This document shows positions 18,777-29,908 of a DNA stretch of 41,492 bases, one piece after another. The notes below the pieces were generated by a model that saw only the letters and a program-made list of their open reading frames with translations, did no database searches and was not told where the DNA came from. The DNA lies in the NCBI GenBank assembly GCA_035446765.1, contig DAOTFU010000005.1:1-41492 (forward strand). Reading direction: 5' to 3'. The translations under genes were made by a program, and so were the position numbers. Within the stretch, counting starts at the first letter, position 1. Each line of letters opens with the position of its first letter. The stretch comes from JALOAF01 sp035446765. Its GTDB lineage: Bacteria; Patescibacteriota; Gracilibacteria; Absconditabacterales; Absconditicoccaceae.

Positions 18777-20234
18777 ATGAATGAATTAATTAACACATTA
18801 AATCCTCATCAAAAAGCTTATGTAAACTTGGATTTGGAAAATCCAAAAAATGGTGAATATTTGCTTACAGTTTTTCACTGTGTGCCAAAAGATGGATTGA
18901 ATATTTTGCAAGTAGCGGCTGAAGTAGCTGCTGAGTCTAGTACTGGTACTAACTTTTTGGTAAATACAGAGACTCCATTTAGCAAAACTATGAATGCTTT
19001 GGTTTACAAAGTAGATGAAGAAAAAGAATTAATATGGATTGCTTATCCATGGAGATTATTTGATAGAGGAGGTAATATACAAAATATATTAACTTATGTT
19101 GTATGAAATGTATTGTGAATGAAACAAATTAAGGCTTTGAAACTTTTGGATATGTGGTTTTCACCATCAATGCTAGAACAATATGATGGACCAAGTTATA
19201 ATATTGATGACATGAGAGAATATTTGTGAGCATATGATAGACCAATCCTTGGTACTATTATCAAACCAAAGATGGGACTTACATCAGCAGAATATGCGGA
19301 AGTGTGTTATGATTTTCGAGTTTGAGGATGAGATTTTGTAAAAAATGATGAACCTCAGGCAGATCAAGATTTCTGTCCATATGAAAAGATGGTAGCTCAT
19401 GTAAAAGAAGCTATGGATAAAGCTGTAAAAGAGACATGAAAAAAGAAAGTGCATTCTTTCAATGTGTCTGCTGCCGATTATGATACTATGATCAAGAGAT
19501 GTGAAATGATAATTGAAGCTGGATTTGAACCAGGTAGTTATGCTTTTTTGATTGATGGAATAACTGCAGGTTGGATGGCAGTACAGACACTTAGGAGAAA
19601 ATATCCAAATGTGTTTATTCACTTCCATAGAGCTATGCATGGTGCATTTACTAGACCAGAAAATCCAATAGGATTTTCTGTGCCAATTTTGTCTATGTTT
19701 GCTAGATTGGCTTGAGCTAGTGGTATACATACAGGTACTGCTGGTGTATGAAAAATGGCTGGTAATGTGAGTGAAGATATTACTGCCGCAGATCAAGATA
19801 CATATATGAAAGCTAAAGGACATTTCTTTGAACAATCTTGGGCAAAAATAAGTGAAACAGACAAAGATATTGCAAAAATAATAGAGGATTCTTTGGCTCA
19901 TCAGAGAGTATTGATTGACGATAGTTGGAGAGGTGTTAAAAAATGTACTCCGATTATCTCAGGATGACTAAATCCTACAAAATTAAAACCATTTATTGAT
20001 GCTATGTGACATACAGATTTTATCACTACTATGGGTGCTGGTGTACATGCACATCCTGGATGAACACAAAAGTGAGCAACTGCATTGGTGCAGGCTTGTG
20101 ATGCATATAAACAATGAGTGGATATACATGAATATGCTAAAGATCATGTAGAATTGGCAGAGGCTATTGAGTTTTTTGAAAATAAGAAATCACAGCCGGT
20201 AAGGATTGAGGAGAGTGAAGAGAAAACCGTTTAG
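18777..20234 (+). CDS. Ribulose-1,5-bisphosphate carboxylase, form II/III-like
   Basis: Joins CO2 to RuBP giving two 3-phosphoglycerate. 485 residues, near form II length. Catalytic pieces: GTIIKPKMGL (first active-site Lys), FWVGGGDFVKNDEPQ with the carbamylated Lys near residue 189, FHRAMHGAF, SGIHTGTAGVGKMAG with the loop-6 Lys near residue 326, and TTMGAGVHAHPGGTQKGA. All key residues are present, so the enzyme should be active. The Trp of FWVGG is CGA (19317-19319); two of the three Gly that follow are TGA, and so is the Gly before loop-6 Lys. No small-subunit or carboxysome gene, as expected for AMP salvage rather than a Calvin cycle. Confidence 0.96.
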
Positions 20235-20321
20235 CAAAAAGTTGAAAGTTCATAAAGTTTATAAAGTAAACTATAAAAAAACTTTCAACCTGATAAACTT
20301 TTAACTTGATAACTTAGATTT

Positions 20322-21830
20322 ATGAAACATTTGATACATGCAAAAGTAAAAAAGCTTTGAATAAGAGATGGAGAGGAGTTGATTGTAGTATTACATCAAA
20401 AAGATGCTATAGACCACAATCTTAATCCTTTTGATAAAGTAGAAATATCTAAATGACAAAATAAGATTGTTGCAAATTTGGATGTGACTACAAAACTGGT
20501 AAAATATGGAGAGATATGATTTTTTGATGATGTTTTGGAAAAGTTTGATGTAGAAAAGGATGATCTTGTTAATATACAATTTACTAAAAGAGCTGATATG
20601 ACAGTAGAAGCTATCAGAAAAAAAATGAAATGACAAAAGATTAGTGAAAAGGAAATTAACTCTATCATAAAAGACATCTCAGAGCATAAACTTATTGATT
20701 CTTTGATTACTTATTATGCTGCTAGTAGTTTTATGCATCCAACTAGTAACAAAGAGATGTATTTGACTGCAAAAGCTATGGCAGAAAATGGAGTGACATT
20801 TAAATATCCAAAGTGAGAAATTGTAGCTGATAAACACTGTATATGATGAGTGCCATGAAATGAGACTACTATGATTTTGGTGCCACTTGTAGCATCTCTT
20901 GGGATCAAATTTCCAAAGAATTTTTCAAAAGCTATTACATCTCCAGCTGCTACATGAGAGTGTGTAAGTGTGTTGATGGATATATGTTTTGATAAAAAAT
21001 GAATTCAAAAATTGGTCAAAAAAAATAATTGTTGTCTTGTGTGGGGTGGATGATTGGATCTAGCTCCGGCAGACGATAATATTATTCAAGTTTCTTATCC
21101 TTTGAGTATGCAAAATGTAGCTCAGATAGTAAGTTCTATAATGGCTAAAAAATATGCTATGGGTATAAGTCATTCTTTGATTGATATACCAGTTGGACCT
21201 ACAGCAAAAGTAAAAAATATGAAAGAAGCCAATGATTGGAAAAAGAAATTTGAGGTAGTATGAAAATGATTGGGTATGAAAATGTCTGTGCAGATTACAG
21301 AGGCAAAACAACCTATTTGAGCTGGTATTGGTGCTACTTTGCAGGTTAGAGAAGTACTTAGAGTGCTTCAACAACATGAAAAAAGACCAGATGATTTGGA
21401 AAAGAAAGCAGTATTTCTTGCTTCAAAGATGATTGAAATAGCATGATTGGCAAAATGAAAACAGGCCCTGAAGTTGGCTTATTGACAATTAATTTCATGA
21501 GAAGCTTGGAAATATATGCAAAAAATCATTAAAGCTCAAAATGGAAAAAATCCAAATATAAAATCAGAAGAACTTATATTGGCAAAATATGAAAAGGTAA
21601 TCAAGGCTGATAAAAATCTTGATATAAAAGATATCGATATGAAGAGATTGAATTATGTTTGTAGGACTCTTTGAGCTCCATTGGATCTGAAAGCATGAAT
21701 ATATTTAAACAATAAGGTTTGAGATAAAGTAAAAAAATGAGATACTTTGTGTACTTTGTATTCAGGTGATGAGTTAAAAATGAAATTAGCTTTGAAAATG
21801 ATAAGAGAAGAAGACTTTTATAAATGTTAA
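20322..21830 (+). CDS. AMP phosphorylase (archaeal-type DeoA)
   Basis: Splits AMP (and CMP/UMP) with phosphate into ribose-1,5-bisphosphate and free base, feeding the isomerase and RuBisCO. 502 residues, the size of archaeal AMPpase and about 60 more than thymidine phosphorylase because of the N-terminal double-psi domain (residues 1-85). Visible: the phosphate-binding GGVPGNETTMILVP near residue 174 (family members usually have Lys or Arg where Glu stands), SPAATGECVS, LVWGGGLDLAPADD, YAMGISHSLIDIPVGPTAKV and QPIGAGIGATLQVREVLRVL. 88 bases after rubisco, in the same transcript. At least 24 TGA codons are Gly. Confidence 0.93.
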
Positions 21831-21893
21831 ATGTGAAATTAAATCATAAATAAAAATTATTTATTTTAAATTGTTAATTGTAAATTGTATAAG

Positions 21894-22901
21894 ATGGCTA
21901 GTATTATCACAACATTGTGACCAGCAACAGAGGATATAGAATCTATAGAAAAATTGTATAAATCTTGAGTAAGGGTTTTGAGATTCAATTTTCCTCATGC
22001 TAAATACGAATGGATTTTGGGCATAAAAGAAAAAATCAAAGAGATTGAACAAAAGATTGGTGGAAAATTTATGTTGTTGTGTGATACTGAGTGACCTGGT
22101 ATTAGGTTATGAAATATTAGGTGATCTTTATGATTTAAAAAATGAGATGTTTTTAAAATGTGTGTAGATAAAAAATATATTGATGAAAAAAAGACAATAG
22201 CTTGTAATTATCCATATTTGGTACAGGATTCAAAAGTGGGTGATATCATCAAAATTGATGCAGGATTGTTTGATGTACAAGTTGTGAGAAAAACTAAAAA
22301 TTATTTGTATGTAAAATCTTTGCAAGATTGAGTTTTGACTTCACAAAGACACGTTAATTTGCCTAGAAAAAAATTAAAGTTGAAGGCTTTGTCTAAAAAG
22401 GATAAAGAAGATATATTGTTTTGTATTGAGCAAAATTTTGCGTATGTAGCAATGAGTTTTGTGAAAACCGCACAAGATATTAGAGATTTGAGAAATTTTT
22501 TGTATGATCATGGTGCTTCTCATCTCAAAATTATTGCCAAAATAGAAACACAAGATGCAATAGATAATATTTCAGAAATTATTAGAGTGAGTGATGCTGT
22601 AATGGTAGCTAGATGAGATCTTGGTACAGAAATGCCAATAGAGACAATACCTTGAATACAACAATATATAGTGGATAAGACAAAAAGAAAATGAAAAAAA
22701 GTAATAGTAGCTACACAGATGCTTGAGTCTATGATAAAAAATACTATACCTACTCGTGCTGAAGTAAGTGATATTTTTAGCGCTGTCAGAGAATGAGCTG
22801 ATTTTGTGATGTTGTCTGGAGAAACAGCTATAGGTAAAAATCCAATAGAATGTGTGAGAGTAGTTAATAGTGTTATTTTTGAGGCTGGTAAATATATTTA
22901 A
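21894..22901 (+). CDS. Pyruvate kinase, short form
   Basis: Makes pyruvate and ATP from PEP. 335 residues against about 470 for the common enzyme: the A and B domains are there but the regulatory C-terminal domain is absent. Visible: the N-terminal TTLGPAT, RFNFPHAK (usually RxNFSHG), the substrate-binding MVARGDLGTEMP near residue 240, ATQMLESMIKNTIPTRAEVSD (family signature around residue 280), and LSGETAIGKNPIECV. The Arg of TRAEVSD is CGT, showing that CGT still codes Arg. It completes the route from 3-phosphoglycerate products to pyruvate. Follows AMP phosphorylase by 63 bases. Confidence 0.9.
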
Positions 22902-22939
22902 TTTTTTATATTTATATATAAAGTTATACTAAAATTAGA

Positions 22940-23095
22940 CGCTCCGCTAGGGTTACTTTTGGCTACCCCCGCTATTCAGACGGGGCGCAGCAGCCGCAAA
23001 AGTAACCAAAAAAGCCTCGGGTCTCTCAGCCATTTTTCAAAAATCGTCACTTCTTAATAAGAAGTTCCTAGTGAAAAATCTGAGACGACCCATTT
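22940..23095. repeat. Dispersed double-hairpin repeat, copy 1
   Basis: First hairpin: GGTTACTTTTG... with ...CAAAAGTAACC around a GC-rich loop. Second: GGGTCTCTCAG...ATTTTTCA with TGAAAAATCTGAGACGACCC. The same two-hairpin plan, with the second part nearly identical, occurs at 34341-34476. It fills most of the 327-base gap after pyruvate kinase. Confidence 0.8.
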
Positions 23096-23228
23096 TTTAT
23101 TTTTAAAACAATTTAGATAAGTAAAAAAATATTATTTTTTTGTTTATAAAATATATTTAATTTGGCTTGAAGTTTGTAAGAAAATAACAATTATGATATT
23201 GTATTTTTTATTTTTTATCAAAAATAAG

Positions 23229-23660
23229 ATGTTTCTCAAAAATTATATACAAAAGGTTTCAAAAGCTGTATTAAAATTTTCTTGGTTGGATTGGTCCAGT
23301 TTTGAAATGTCTGTAATGTTGTTTACATTGTTTCTGGCTGTACTTATTCCATTTTTGACAACTAAAGTACCTTTGTGGGTATATTTTGTAGTCTTTATTG
23401 TGCCTTATACTTATTTACTTTGGAAGTTTTTTTCAAATGTTGGCAAATTGACGCAAAAGTGAATGATAAAAAAATTGAATCAAATATTGTCTAAGTTTAA
23501 AATTTTTGAGTGGTTTTTGTATAAGCTTTGTATATTTTGATTTACTTTAATGTTGGTAATATGGGCTCCAGTATTGATCAAACTACATTGGATCGTTTAC
23601 TTGATATTTTATGTGGCTTTGAGTGTATATTTAGTGGCGCATGTATTACATGAAAAATAA
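23229..23660 (+). CDS. Membrane protein of two tandem modules joined through a TGA codon
   Basis: 143 residues. Residues 1-76 and 79-143 are two diverged copies of one module: a basic amphipathic start (K..I.KF.WF), then two hydrophobic helices with a short loop. The join reads K-TGA-ATG, so in this code the ribosome passes through Gly-Met into the second module. With a normal code they would be two genes. A third, separate copy lies at 23686. Start chosen at 23229 (MFLKNYIQKV); an upstream in-frame ATG at 23193 would add a 12-residue hydrophobic extension. Family not recognised. Confidence 0.65.
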
Positions 23661-23685
23661 AAAATTTATCTATTAAAAATCAAAA

Positions 23686-23880
23686 ATGTTAGAATGGATG
23701 AATAAAAAAATTAAAAAATTTAAATGGTATGATATTTCTATATTTAAAATTTGTGTTTTAGCGTTTGCATTTATGATAGCAACTTTGATACCAGCGATTA
23801 TAAATTTGGATCGAGAGATATATGCTATTGTATTTGTGGTTTCTTATATATATTTAATTTGGAAGATTTTTAAAAAATAG
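23686..23880 (+). CDS. Single-module small membrane protein
   Basis: 64 residues: MLEWMNKKIKKFKWYDISIF, a helix (ICVLAFAFMIATLIPAII), a short charged loop (NLDRE) and a second helix (IYAIVFVVSYIYLIWKIF). It shares layout, WYD/WLD-type start and loop position with both halves of the gene just upstream, so all three modules probably come from tandem duplication. Function unknown. Confidence 0.65.
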   Translation: MLEWMNKKIKKFKWYDISIFKICVLAFAFMIATLIPAIINLDREIYAIVFVVSYIYLIWKIFKK

Positions 23881-23923
23881 AAATCTATAAAAATATATTT
23901 TATTGTATTATTTTGTTTTTATT

Positions 23924-24544
23924 ATGAATAATTTGTGATTAGATTATATTTTAAATAAATATGGAGATATTATAAAAGAAGAAATTAATGTAAAAGATAT
24001 TCAATGATTTGGAGATGGGATTAAGATTACAAAAATATTTAAACCTGTGTGATCAGCGTTATCTTCAAAATTTGGTAAAGATACAGGTAATATTATCAAA
24101 TTTGGTAAAATGTGAAATATAGAAGAACTTTGAGAATGAAAAGTGAAAGTTTTTGATGATAACTGAAATGAGCGAGTATTGCAGCAATGAGATTATGAAA
24201 TAGCTTATCAATGATTGGATGGTGATGATGTGGCAATAGAGGGAGACGTGATAGCAAAACTTGATTTGGAATTGACACCGGGGCTTATAAAGGAATGAGT
24301 AGCTAGGGAAGTTTCAAGATTTATAAACCAGATGAGAAAGGATGCAGACTATGATGTAGATACCAAAGTAGATATGTATTTTGATACAAAAGATGATTAT
24401 ATAAAAGATGTGATAAATAGTTTTGAAGATTTTTTGATCTCAGAAGCTCTTTTGAGGTCTATTGATGAAAGGAAAGAAGAATGAGATATAGTTTCTTTAT
24501 TTAATCTTGATGATAGGGTAGTTACCTTTAGTTTGAAGAAATAA
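23924..24544 (+). CDS. Free-standing C-terminal domain of isoleucyl-tRNA synthetase
   Basis: 206 residues. The whole protein matches the end of long-form (archaeal/eukaryote-like) IleS: KPVGSALSSKFGKD, DYEIAYQGLDGDDVAIEGDVIAKLDLELTPGLIKEGVAREVSRFINQMRKDADYDV and the terminal SEALL domain. The ELTPxLxxEGxAREVxRxIQxxRK motif is the family signature. No Rossmann catalytic core, HIGH or KMSKS sequence occurs upstream; the preceding genes are unrelated membrane proteins. It may be a split ileS half that joins in trans, or a fragment left by duplication. It starts with a clear ATG and has an intact frame, which favours expression. Confidence 0.8.
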
Positions 24545-24568
24545 TTTTTTTAGATATTTATATTGCTG

Positions 24569-24994
24569 ATGTTATGTCTGGTTAAACCTGATAATTTTAT
24601 TCCTAAGTTTGAAGTTGTTAGTTGTTTCTTGGAATATGAAGGTAAAATTCTTTTGTTGCTTAGGCAAGATTGTAAAAATGAGCCCAATACCTATGGTGTA
24701 CCAGCATGAAAAGTAGAATTAAATGAATCTGTTGATATAGCTGTCTCTAGAGAAATATTTGAAGAAACAGGGATGAAATTAAGTGATATTTCTTACTTTA
24801 AAAAAGTGTATGTTAAATATCCAACTTACGATTTTGTATATTATATATATCATAAGAAGTTAATTGAAAAACCTAGGATTAAAATAGACAAGAAAGAACA
24901 TAAAAAATATATTTGGAAAAATCCAGAAGAGGCACTCAAGGAGAATCTTATTCAAGATTTAGATAATTGTATAAAATTATTTTATAATGTTTAA
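24569..24994 (+). CDS. Nudix hydrolase
   Basis: 141 residues. The Nudix box spans about residues 47-69: G-KVELN-E, seven residues, then REIFEETGM, so all metal-binding Glu are present. The preceding GVPAGKVE is typical of MutT/NDP-sugar-type members. The box's first Gly pair includes a TGA (PA-TGA-K). The substrate cannot be told. The ATG at 24569 gives the expected N-terminal strand (FEVVSCFLEYEGKILLLLRQ). Tightly followed by recX (12 bases). Confidence 0.88.
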
Positions 24995-25006
24995 GGCTAT
25001 AGGTAA

Positions 25007-25474
25007 ATGTTAACAAAAAATGATAAAACTCTTTATTCTGATTGTTGTCAGTATGCTATAAAATACATTTCTCGTTATCCAAAAACTGAGAAAGAGCTTA
25101 GGATAAAATTGCAACAAAAATGATATGATAGTCAACAAATAAAATATACCATGGACTGTCTCAAAGAAAAGTGATTTATAGATGATAGAATTTTTGTAGA
25201 AAGTTATATTAGAAGTGAATTGGTAAATAAATGAAAACCTATCATAAATGTTCGTCAAAAACTTTACTTAAAATGAGTAGATAAATCTTTGGTAGAGGAG
25301 GTCTTGAAAGAATATCAAGAAGATATTTTATCTTGAATTTATAGAAAGATTAGAAAAGAAATAGAATCTTACAAGAAAAAAGGAGTTGAATGATTTGATA
25401 TCATTCAAAAACTTATGAGAAAGTGATATAAGATAGATGATATAAAATATACAATCAATGAATTTTCTGAATAA
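25007..25474 (+). CDS. recX: Regulatory protein RecX
   Basis: 155 residues, normal for RecX, a three-helix-repeat protein that caps and inhibits RecA filaments. Visible repeats: YAIKYISRYPKTEKELRIKLQQKGYD, IKYTMDCLKEKGFIDDRIFVESYIRSEL, and a third near DIIQKLMRKGYKIDDIKYTINEF. The RYPKTEKELRxKL and GFIDDRxFVESYI segments are diagnostic. The recA gene is not in the window. Several TGA (Gly) sit in the conserved KKG and KG turns. Likely co-transcribed with the Nudix gene. Confidence 0.88.
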
Positions 25475-25504
25475 ATGCTATCATTATATTAAAATTTTTT
25501 AAAA

Positions 25505-25730
25505 AACGCTTCCCGCGGGGGCTTACTTTTGTCACAATTAAGCAATCCCGCACTTTAGCGGGATAGACGCCAGTAAGCAAAAATGCCCTCGTTCGCAGAT
25601 TGCAGTCATACTTATAGCTTGGAATATTTTATTATAAAATACAAAGCTCCGAATTGGGTCGGAGCTTTAGTTTTATTTACTATTTTTCTTAGGTAAATTT
25701 CATTGAGTCTGACAGTGCAATCTCGAACAT
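25505..25730. repeat. 226-base dispersed repeat, copy 1
   Basis: Begins AACGCTTCCCGCGGGGGC, contains the arms of a CTTACTTTTG...GTAAGCAAAAA hairpin and the perfect hairpin AATCCCGC...GCGGGAT. It then has the terminator-like AAGCTCCGA/TCGGAGCTT and ends GACAGTGCAATCTCGAAC. An almost identical copy in the same orientation lies at 39031-39255. GTTCGCAGATTGCAGTCA near 25591 and the reverse complement of the right end (TTCGAGATTGCACTGTCA) form imperfect inverted ends. Fills the gap between recX and a convergent gene. Confidence 0.88.
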
Positions 25731-25749
25731 CTTTTAGAGGTTGTTGTAT

Positions 25750-27246
25750 TTATTTGGCACATAGATTAGCTTCTTTTAGCATTCTATATATTTCAAAAGT
25801 TTTGATTATTTTTTTGTAATTACTTAATGTTGGATATTTTGTTTTGATATCTTCTATAATTTCTTGTAATTCTCGTAGATTAGAAGTATCTGAATTTTGT
25901 GATTTATTTATGGTTCATATATTTATTAGTGTGTTTTCTATTGTTTTAATTGCATTGTCTGGGTTTAAGTTGTTTTTTATACACATATTTCATAATTTAT
26001 TGGATATTTCTTCCACTTCTCAAGTACTTATTCATTTTCAATATACATTTATTTGTATTTCTCATTTATATTGTATATTTTCATAATTAGAAATACTTTG
26101 TTCCATATTTCTTTCAAAAGTGAATTTATCTACTGTAATTATTGGAGGTAATTCTTTTAAAATTTTCTTTAAATCGCTGATTTTTTGTGTATTTCATTCC
26201 ATTCATATTGTATATGCTATACTTGGTATTGATCTGTATTTATCTCTAAATTTATAATAACAATATTGTATTGGCTCATCTTCATCACAAACTATAGAAT
26301 CTTTTATTGTTTGTTCTATGATCGTATTATCTAATATTTTATTTTCTCATATATCTTGTATTCGTTCATAGAGATGCTGTCACATTGCTTTGTCAATATC
26401 TATTCATGTTCAATAATCATTAGATATTGCATCTATTTCGTTTTGTTTATTCTCTTTTATATTTTCTCGTAAATTATACATGAATTCATTTATCAAAGCT
26501 ATGTTAGTCTCATTTGATGTAATCGATAATTTTTCTATCAACAACAAAAATGAACGTTTAGAGTTTGCTATAAATTTTATGTTGATTGGTATATAAAAAT
26601 ATTCTCAATCTTCTACTATATTATTTACACTTATATCTTCTATTTGATTGAATTCATTGTTGTTTCAAACGTCTTTAAAAAAGTTACTTCGTTTTTGTAT
26701 CAATTTTATGTCATCATAAGGGTTTTGTTTTAAAAATTTAGATCATATTATACTTGTGTCTATTTCATTTGTAAATGAATCTTTCCATATGTTTAGGCTT
26801 GGCAACAATATATATTGTAGGAAGTTTGAATAAGGACTTTGCAGTTTGTCTAGATATTCTCTGTATCTATTTAATTCAGTATCTAGATTAGAATTATATT
26901 TTATCAGTTCTGGTATATTTTCGATAGACTCCATATCTATTTTTGTATATTCATTATTTTCCAGTATTTTTGTGTTAAATTTTTCTAGTTGGTATAGCTC
27001 ACCTTTTTCTTTATTTATTTTTGTAGAAGTAATTATAGTAGTAGCCAAGCTATAAATCATAAAGATAAACGCCAGTACAGCAACTGGTATAAATAGTTTT
27101 ACTTTTTCTTTATTGTTTCTTATTTTGTTTATCACTTTATTTACAAATATTTTTATTTTTTCAAAATCTGCTTTGTTTTTTCATCAAATCTTGTCTTTGT
27201 TTATTTTGTTTATTTGATTTTCTATATTTTCTTCTGTGATTGTCAT
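25750..27246 (-). CDS. Single-pass membrane protein, PilO-like
   Basis: 498 residues. A basic cytoplasmic N-terminus (about 55 residues) leads to one helix (VKLFIPVAVLAFIFMIYSLA) and a coiled-coil stalk (KINKEKGELYQLEKFN). The large outside part has a module, LKKILKELPPIITVDKFTFE...YKGEIQINVYG, which resembles the PilO ferredoxin-like fold of type IV pilus and type II secretion systems. The match is by pattern only. It starts two bases past the stop of the upstream coiled-coil protein, so the pair is translationally linked. It could form an envelope-spanning strut for the VirB4 machine encoded upstream. Confidence 0.6.
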
Positions 27247-27248
27247 AT

Positions 27249-28643
27249 TTATTTGTTATCTGTAAAATCTGAAATCTCTACTTCTGTATTCTTTTGTATA
27301 GGTAGTGTTAGAGATTTTTTGGAACTATTTACATTGAATTTAGTAGTTCAAATTTCTATTGTTTTATTTTCTATTTGTAAATTATTTGTACTAATGTTTT
27401 CACCTACTATAAACTTGCTTTGTTTTAAGCTGTTTATTAGATTGGTAAATACAAATATATGCGGAGACAAGATTCATTTTTTAGCCAACTCTATTTCATC
27501 TTGTTTAAATGTATTTACATTTATATCAAATGTAATTGTGTTTTTATTTTGGTCAAAGTTTTTGAAGAATATACTAAAACTTGGTAATTCTGTTTGTTCT
27601 AATTTTATGTCTATATAATGCATCAATTTTTTAAATAAATCTGTATCGAAATAATTATCTTTGTTTATTTGATAGTATATATCAAAATCTTTTGTATTTT
27701 CACAATTATAATCTATTTCATATGGGTTTAGATAACAATTTTTGATATATATATTTATATCTTTTTCTTTTCTATTTATTATTTCTGCCATAGTTTCTTC
27801 TATAGTTTCTTTTGATATTTCCAAAGATTGTGACAAGCTTTCTATAAAAGTATCTAAGTATGAAAATACATTTATTGCACTGCTAAATTTGATGGCCTCC
27901 AGTGAGGTTAATGAATCTTGTATAGAAGAAATATCTTGTTTTTGTGATACAATTTCTTCTATTTCTTTTGAAACAAATCATGCTTTTGTTATTTCTTTTT
28001 TTGTGTTCTCTAATTCATTATGTTTATTTAGTATAGAATTGTTTAAATCTACGATAGAATCATTTAGCAGTTCTTTTGTTTTTATATAATTTAGTTCGCT
28101 ATTTATTAAACTATTTAGTTCCTTTATACCATCAGGTCATTCTAAAATTATTTTGTCACTTGCATTGTGCGTATTATTTTTTGTAGTATATTGTTCTACA
28201 AAACTTTTTATTTTGTTTATTGTATCAAATCATTTATGATTGATGCTAGTTTCGCTGCTAGAGTAGTTTATCAAATATTTTTTGTAAGTTAAGGCACCAA
28301 ATCATACAATTAAACTTATTAAAATTACAAAGAAAGATAGAATAAATATTTTTCGATAATTTACGTGATAATGTTTTTTTTCTTTTTGTGAAACATCTTT
28401 GTTGAAAAAATTTATTTTTGGTTTTTCTTTTTTTGTATCTTTTTCTATATTTATACTAGATAGATCTATTGTATTTTGTGTTTGATTATCTGTATTATTA
28501 TTTTTATTTATTTCTCATATTATACTTTTTTGTTCATTTGTTTGTGTAATTTCTTTTTCTGTTTCTAAAAAAGTATTAGAACTTTCTTGTGTATTTTCTT
28601 TTGTATTTATAGATCAAAAATTTATTTTGTTTTCTTCGTTCAT
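27249..28643 (-). CDS. Single-pass membrane protein with coiled-coil outer region
   Basis: 464 residues. The cytoplasmic N-terminus of about 110 residues is Asn/Glu/Lys-rich and disordered in look. It is followed by one transmembrane helix (IFILSFFVILISLIVWFGALTY), a long coiled coil (ELNSLINSELNYIKTKELLNDSI and onward to about residue 260) and a C-terminal globular domain. The general plan is like PilN or other inner-membrane platform proteins, but no signature settles it. Adjacent to the PilO-like gene, with stop and start two bases apart. It has a TA-rich promoter region and begins a two-gene operon. Confidence 0.55.
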
Positions 28644-28703
28644 AAAGCCACATATGAAGTAAAATATAATACAATATAATTATAATTATAAACTGGTAAA
28701 AAT

Positions 28704-28737
28704 GAAAAAAAAACCTAGAGGAAGGGTCTTTTTTTTT
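28704..28737. terminator. Bidirectional terminator-like hairpin
   Basis: An A-run and ACC(TAGAGGAA)GGGT followed by a T-run. It lies between the FemAB-like gene, whose transcript would end here, and the coiled-coil gene further along the same strand. Confidence 0.55.
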
Positions 28738-28777
28738 GACATAATTATGATTTATGGTAAAATATTGGTTTGTTGGC

Positions 28778-29779
28778 TTATTTTTGCTTAATTTTAAAGT
28801 AAAATTTGAATATTTTGTATAAAAAAGGTCTTATAATAAGATCATAGCTACCATATTGTTCTATTTTGATACCACCAAGAGATTCTTTAAAGTTGCTAAC
28901 TCAATTTAGTGGATGTTCTGGGAATCATGTTGGTGCTCATCAAAGCATATCTACGTATGTCATGTTATTTTTTCTAGCTCGTTGGAATATTTTAAATTTT
29001 AGATAGTGATGTCATCATATATTGGAGTATTTTCTATTTGAAAAACCATATAGATATATTATGCGATGTTCGTCGTAAACACATATACTACCTGCTATTA
29101 TGTCTCAATCTATATGTGATGTAAACAAATTACCACGATTGTTTTGTGTGATATATCTGATTAGTTTGTCATATTGTGTTTTGGGTATGATATTAAATCA
29201 TTTTTTACCCGATAATTCTTTTCGTTTTTGATAGAATAATTCGTATTGATCTGGTGATGCTATGCCAAATTCTATTCATTTTTTTGTAGCTTTTTTGATT
29301 CTTTCTTTGCATCAAGAATTCATCTCAGAAATAAGATCCTCATCTGATTTTGTAATATCATACACTATATTTGCTTGTGGCATATTTTCTCTAAAAGCAC
29401 TTTCTAATCAATAATCTTCTTTTATTTGATGACGAACATTAAGTCTCATATCTCTCATATCATCTAGAAAATCTTGTGATCTTTTTCACACATTTTCAAA
29501 TCTTATTATTTCATTTAGCATACACAATTGTACAAAAATAGTTCATTTTTCTTTTTTATATTTATTTTTTATTTTTTGTAGTTCTTTTTTGACAAGTAAT
29601 TTGTCTTTTGGCAGTTCTAATCACATTATTTGTAACCATCTTGTCTTAAATGGTCATATTTTTTTTTCTTTTATAATTCAAAAATATTCTCTATCAAATA
29701 TTTTTATAGTGAAATATGGTTTATCATATATTTTTGTTTGTATATCTTTTCGTAATTTGCTTTGGTATAGATTATACAT
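28778..29779 (-). CDS. FemAB-family peptidoglycan bridge aminoacyltransferase-like protein
   Basis: 333 residues, two GNAT-like halves. Diagnostic C-terminal motif: YVDMLGGAPTGFPEHPLNGVSNFKESLGG, matching the DFxGxxxxPxHPxxGVxxFKxxFGG pattern of FemX/FemAB proteins. Other members add amino acids from aminoacyl-tRNA to the lipid II stem peptide, often glycine. CGA at LWKDIQ and FQWARKN fits conserved aromatic positions, and both Gly pairs of the LGGAP motif are TGA. It has its own TTGGAT-N16-TATAAT promoter near 29875-29902. Placed inside the secretion locus, it suggests local cell-wall tailoring, though that link is inference. Confidence 0.85.
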
Positions 29780-29908
29780 ACTTTAGTGGAAAGTTAAAAG
29801 TTGTAAGTTATCAAGTTTTATAATTATAAATTATATTTAACTTTATAAACTTGATAAACCTTTCACTGTCTAGTATTATAATGAAAATAAGTTAAAATCC
29901 AAGATTTT

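Noticed and set aside
19284..19901. 205-codon minus-strand open frame inside rubisco
   Set aside because: It lies entirely antisense to a fully conserved RuBisCO; the predicted protein is Cys/His/Ser/Phe noise.
25505..25749. Extension of the PilO-like protein's C-terminus into the 226-base repeat
   Set aside because: An in-frame TAA at 25750-25752 ends the gene 20 bases before the repeat; the similar peptide read in both repeat copies is non-coding.
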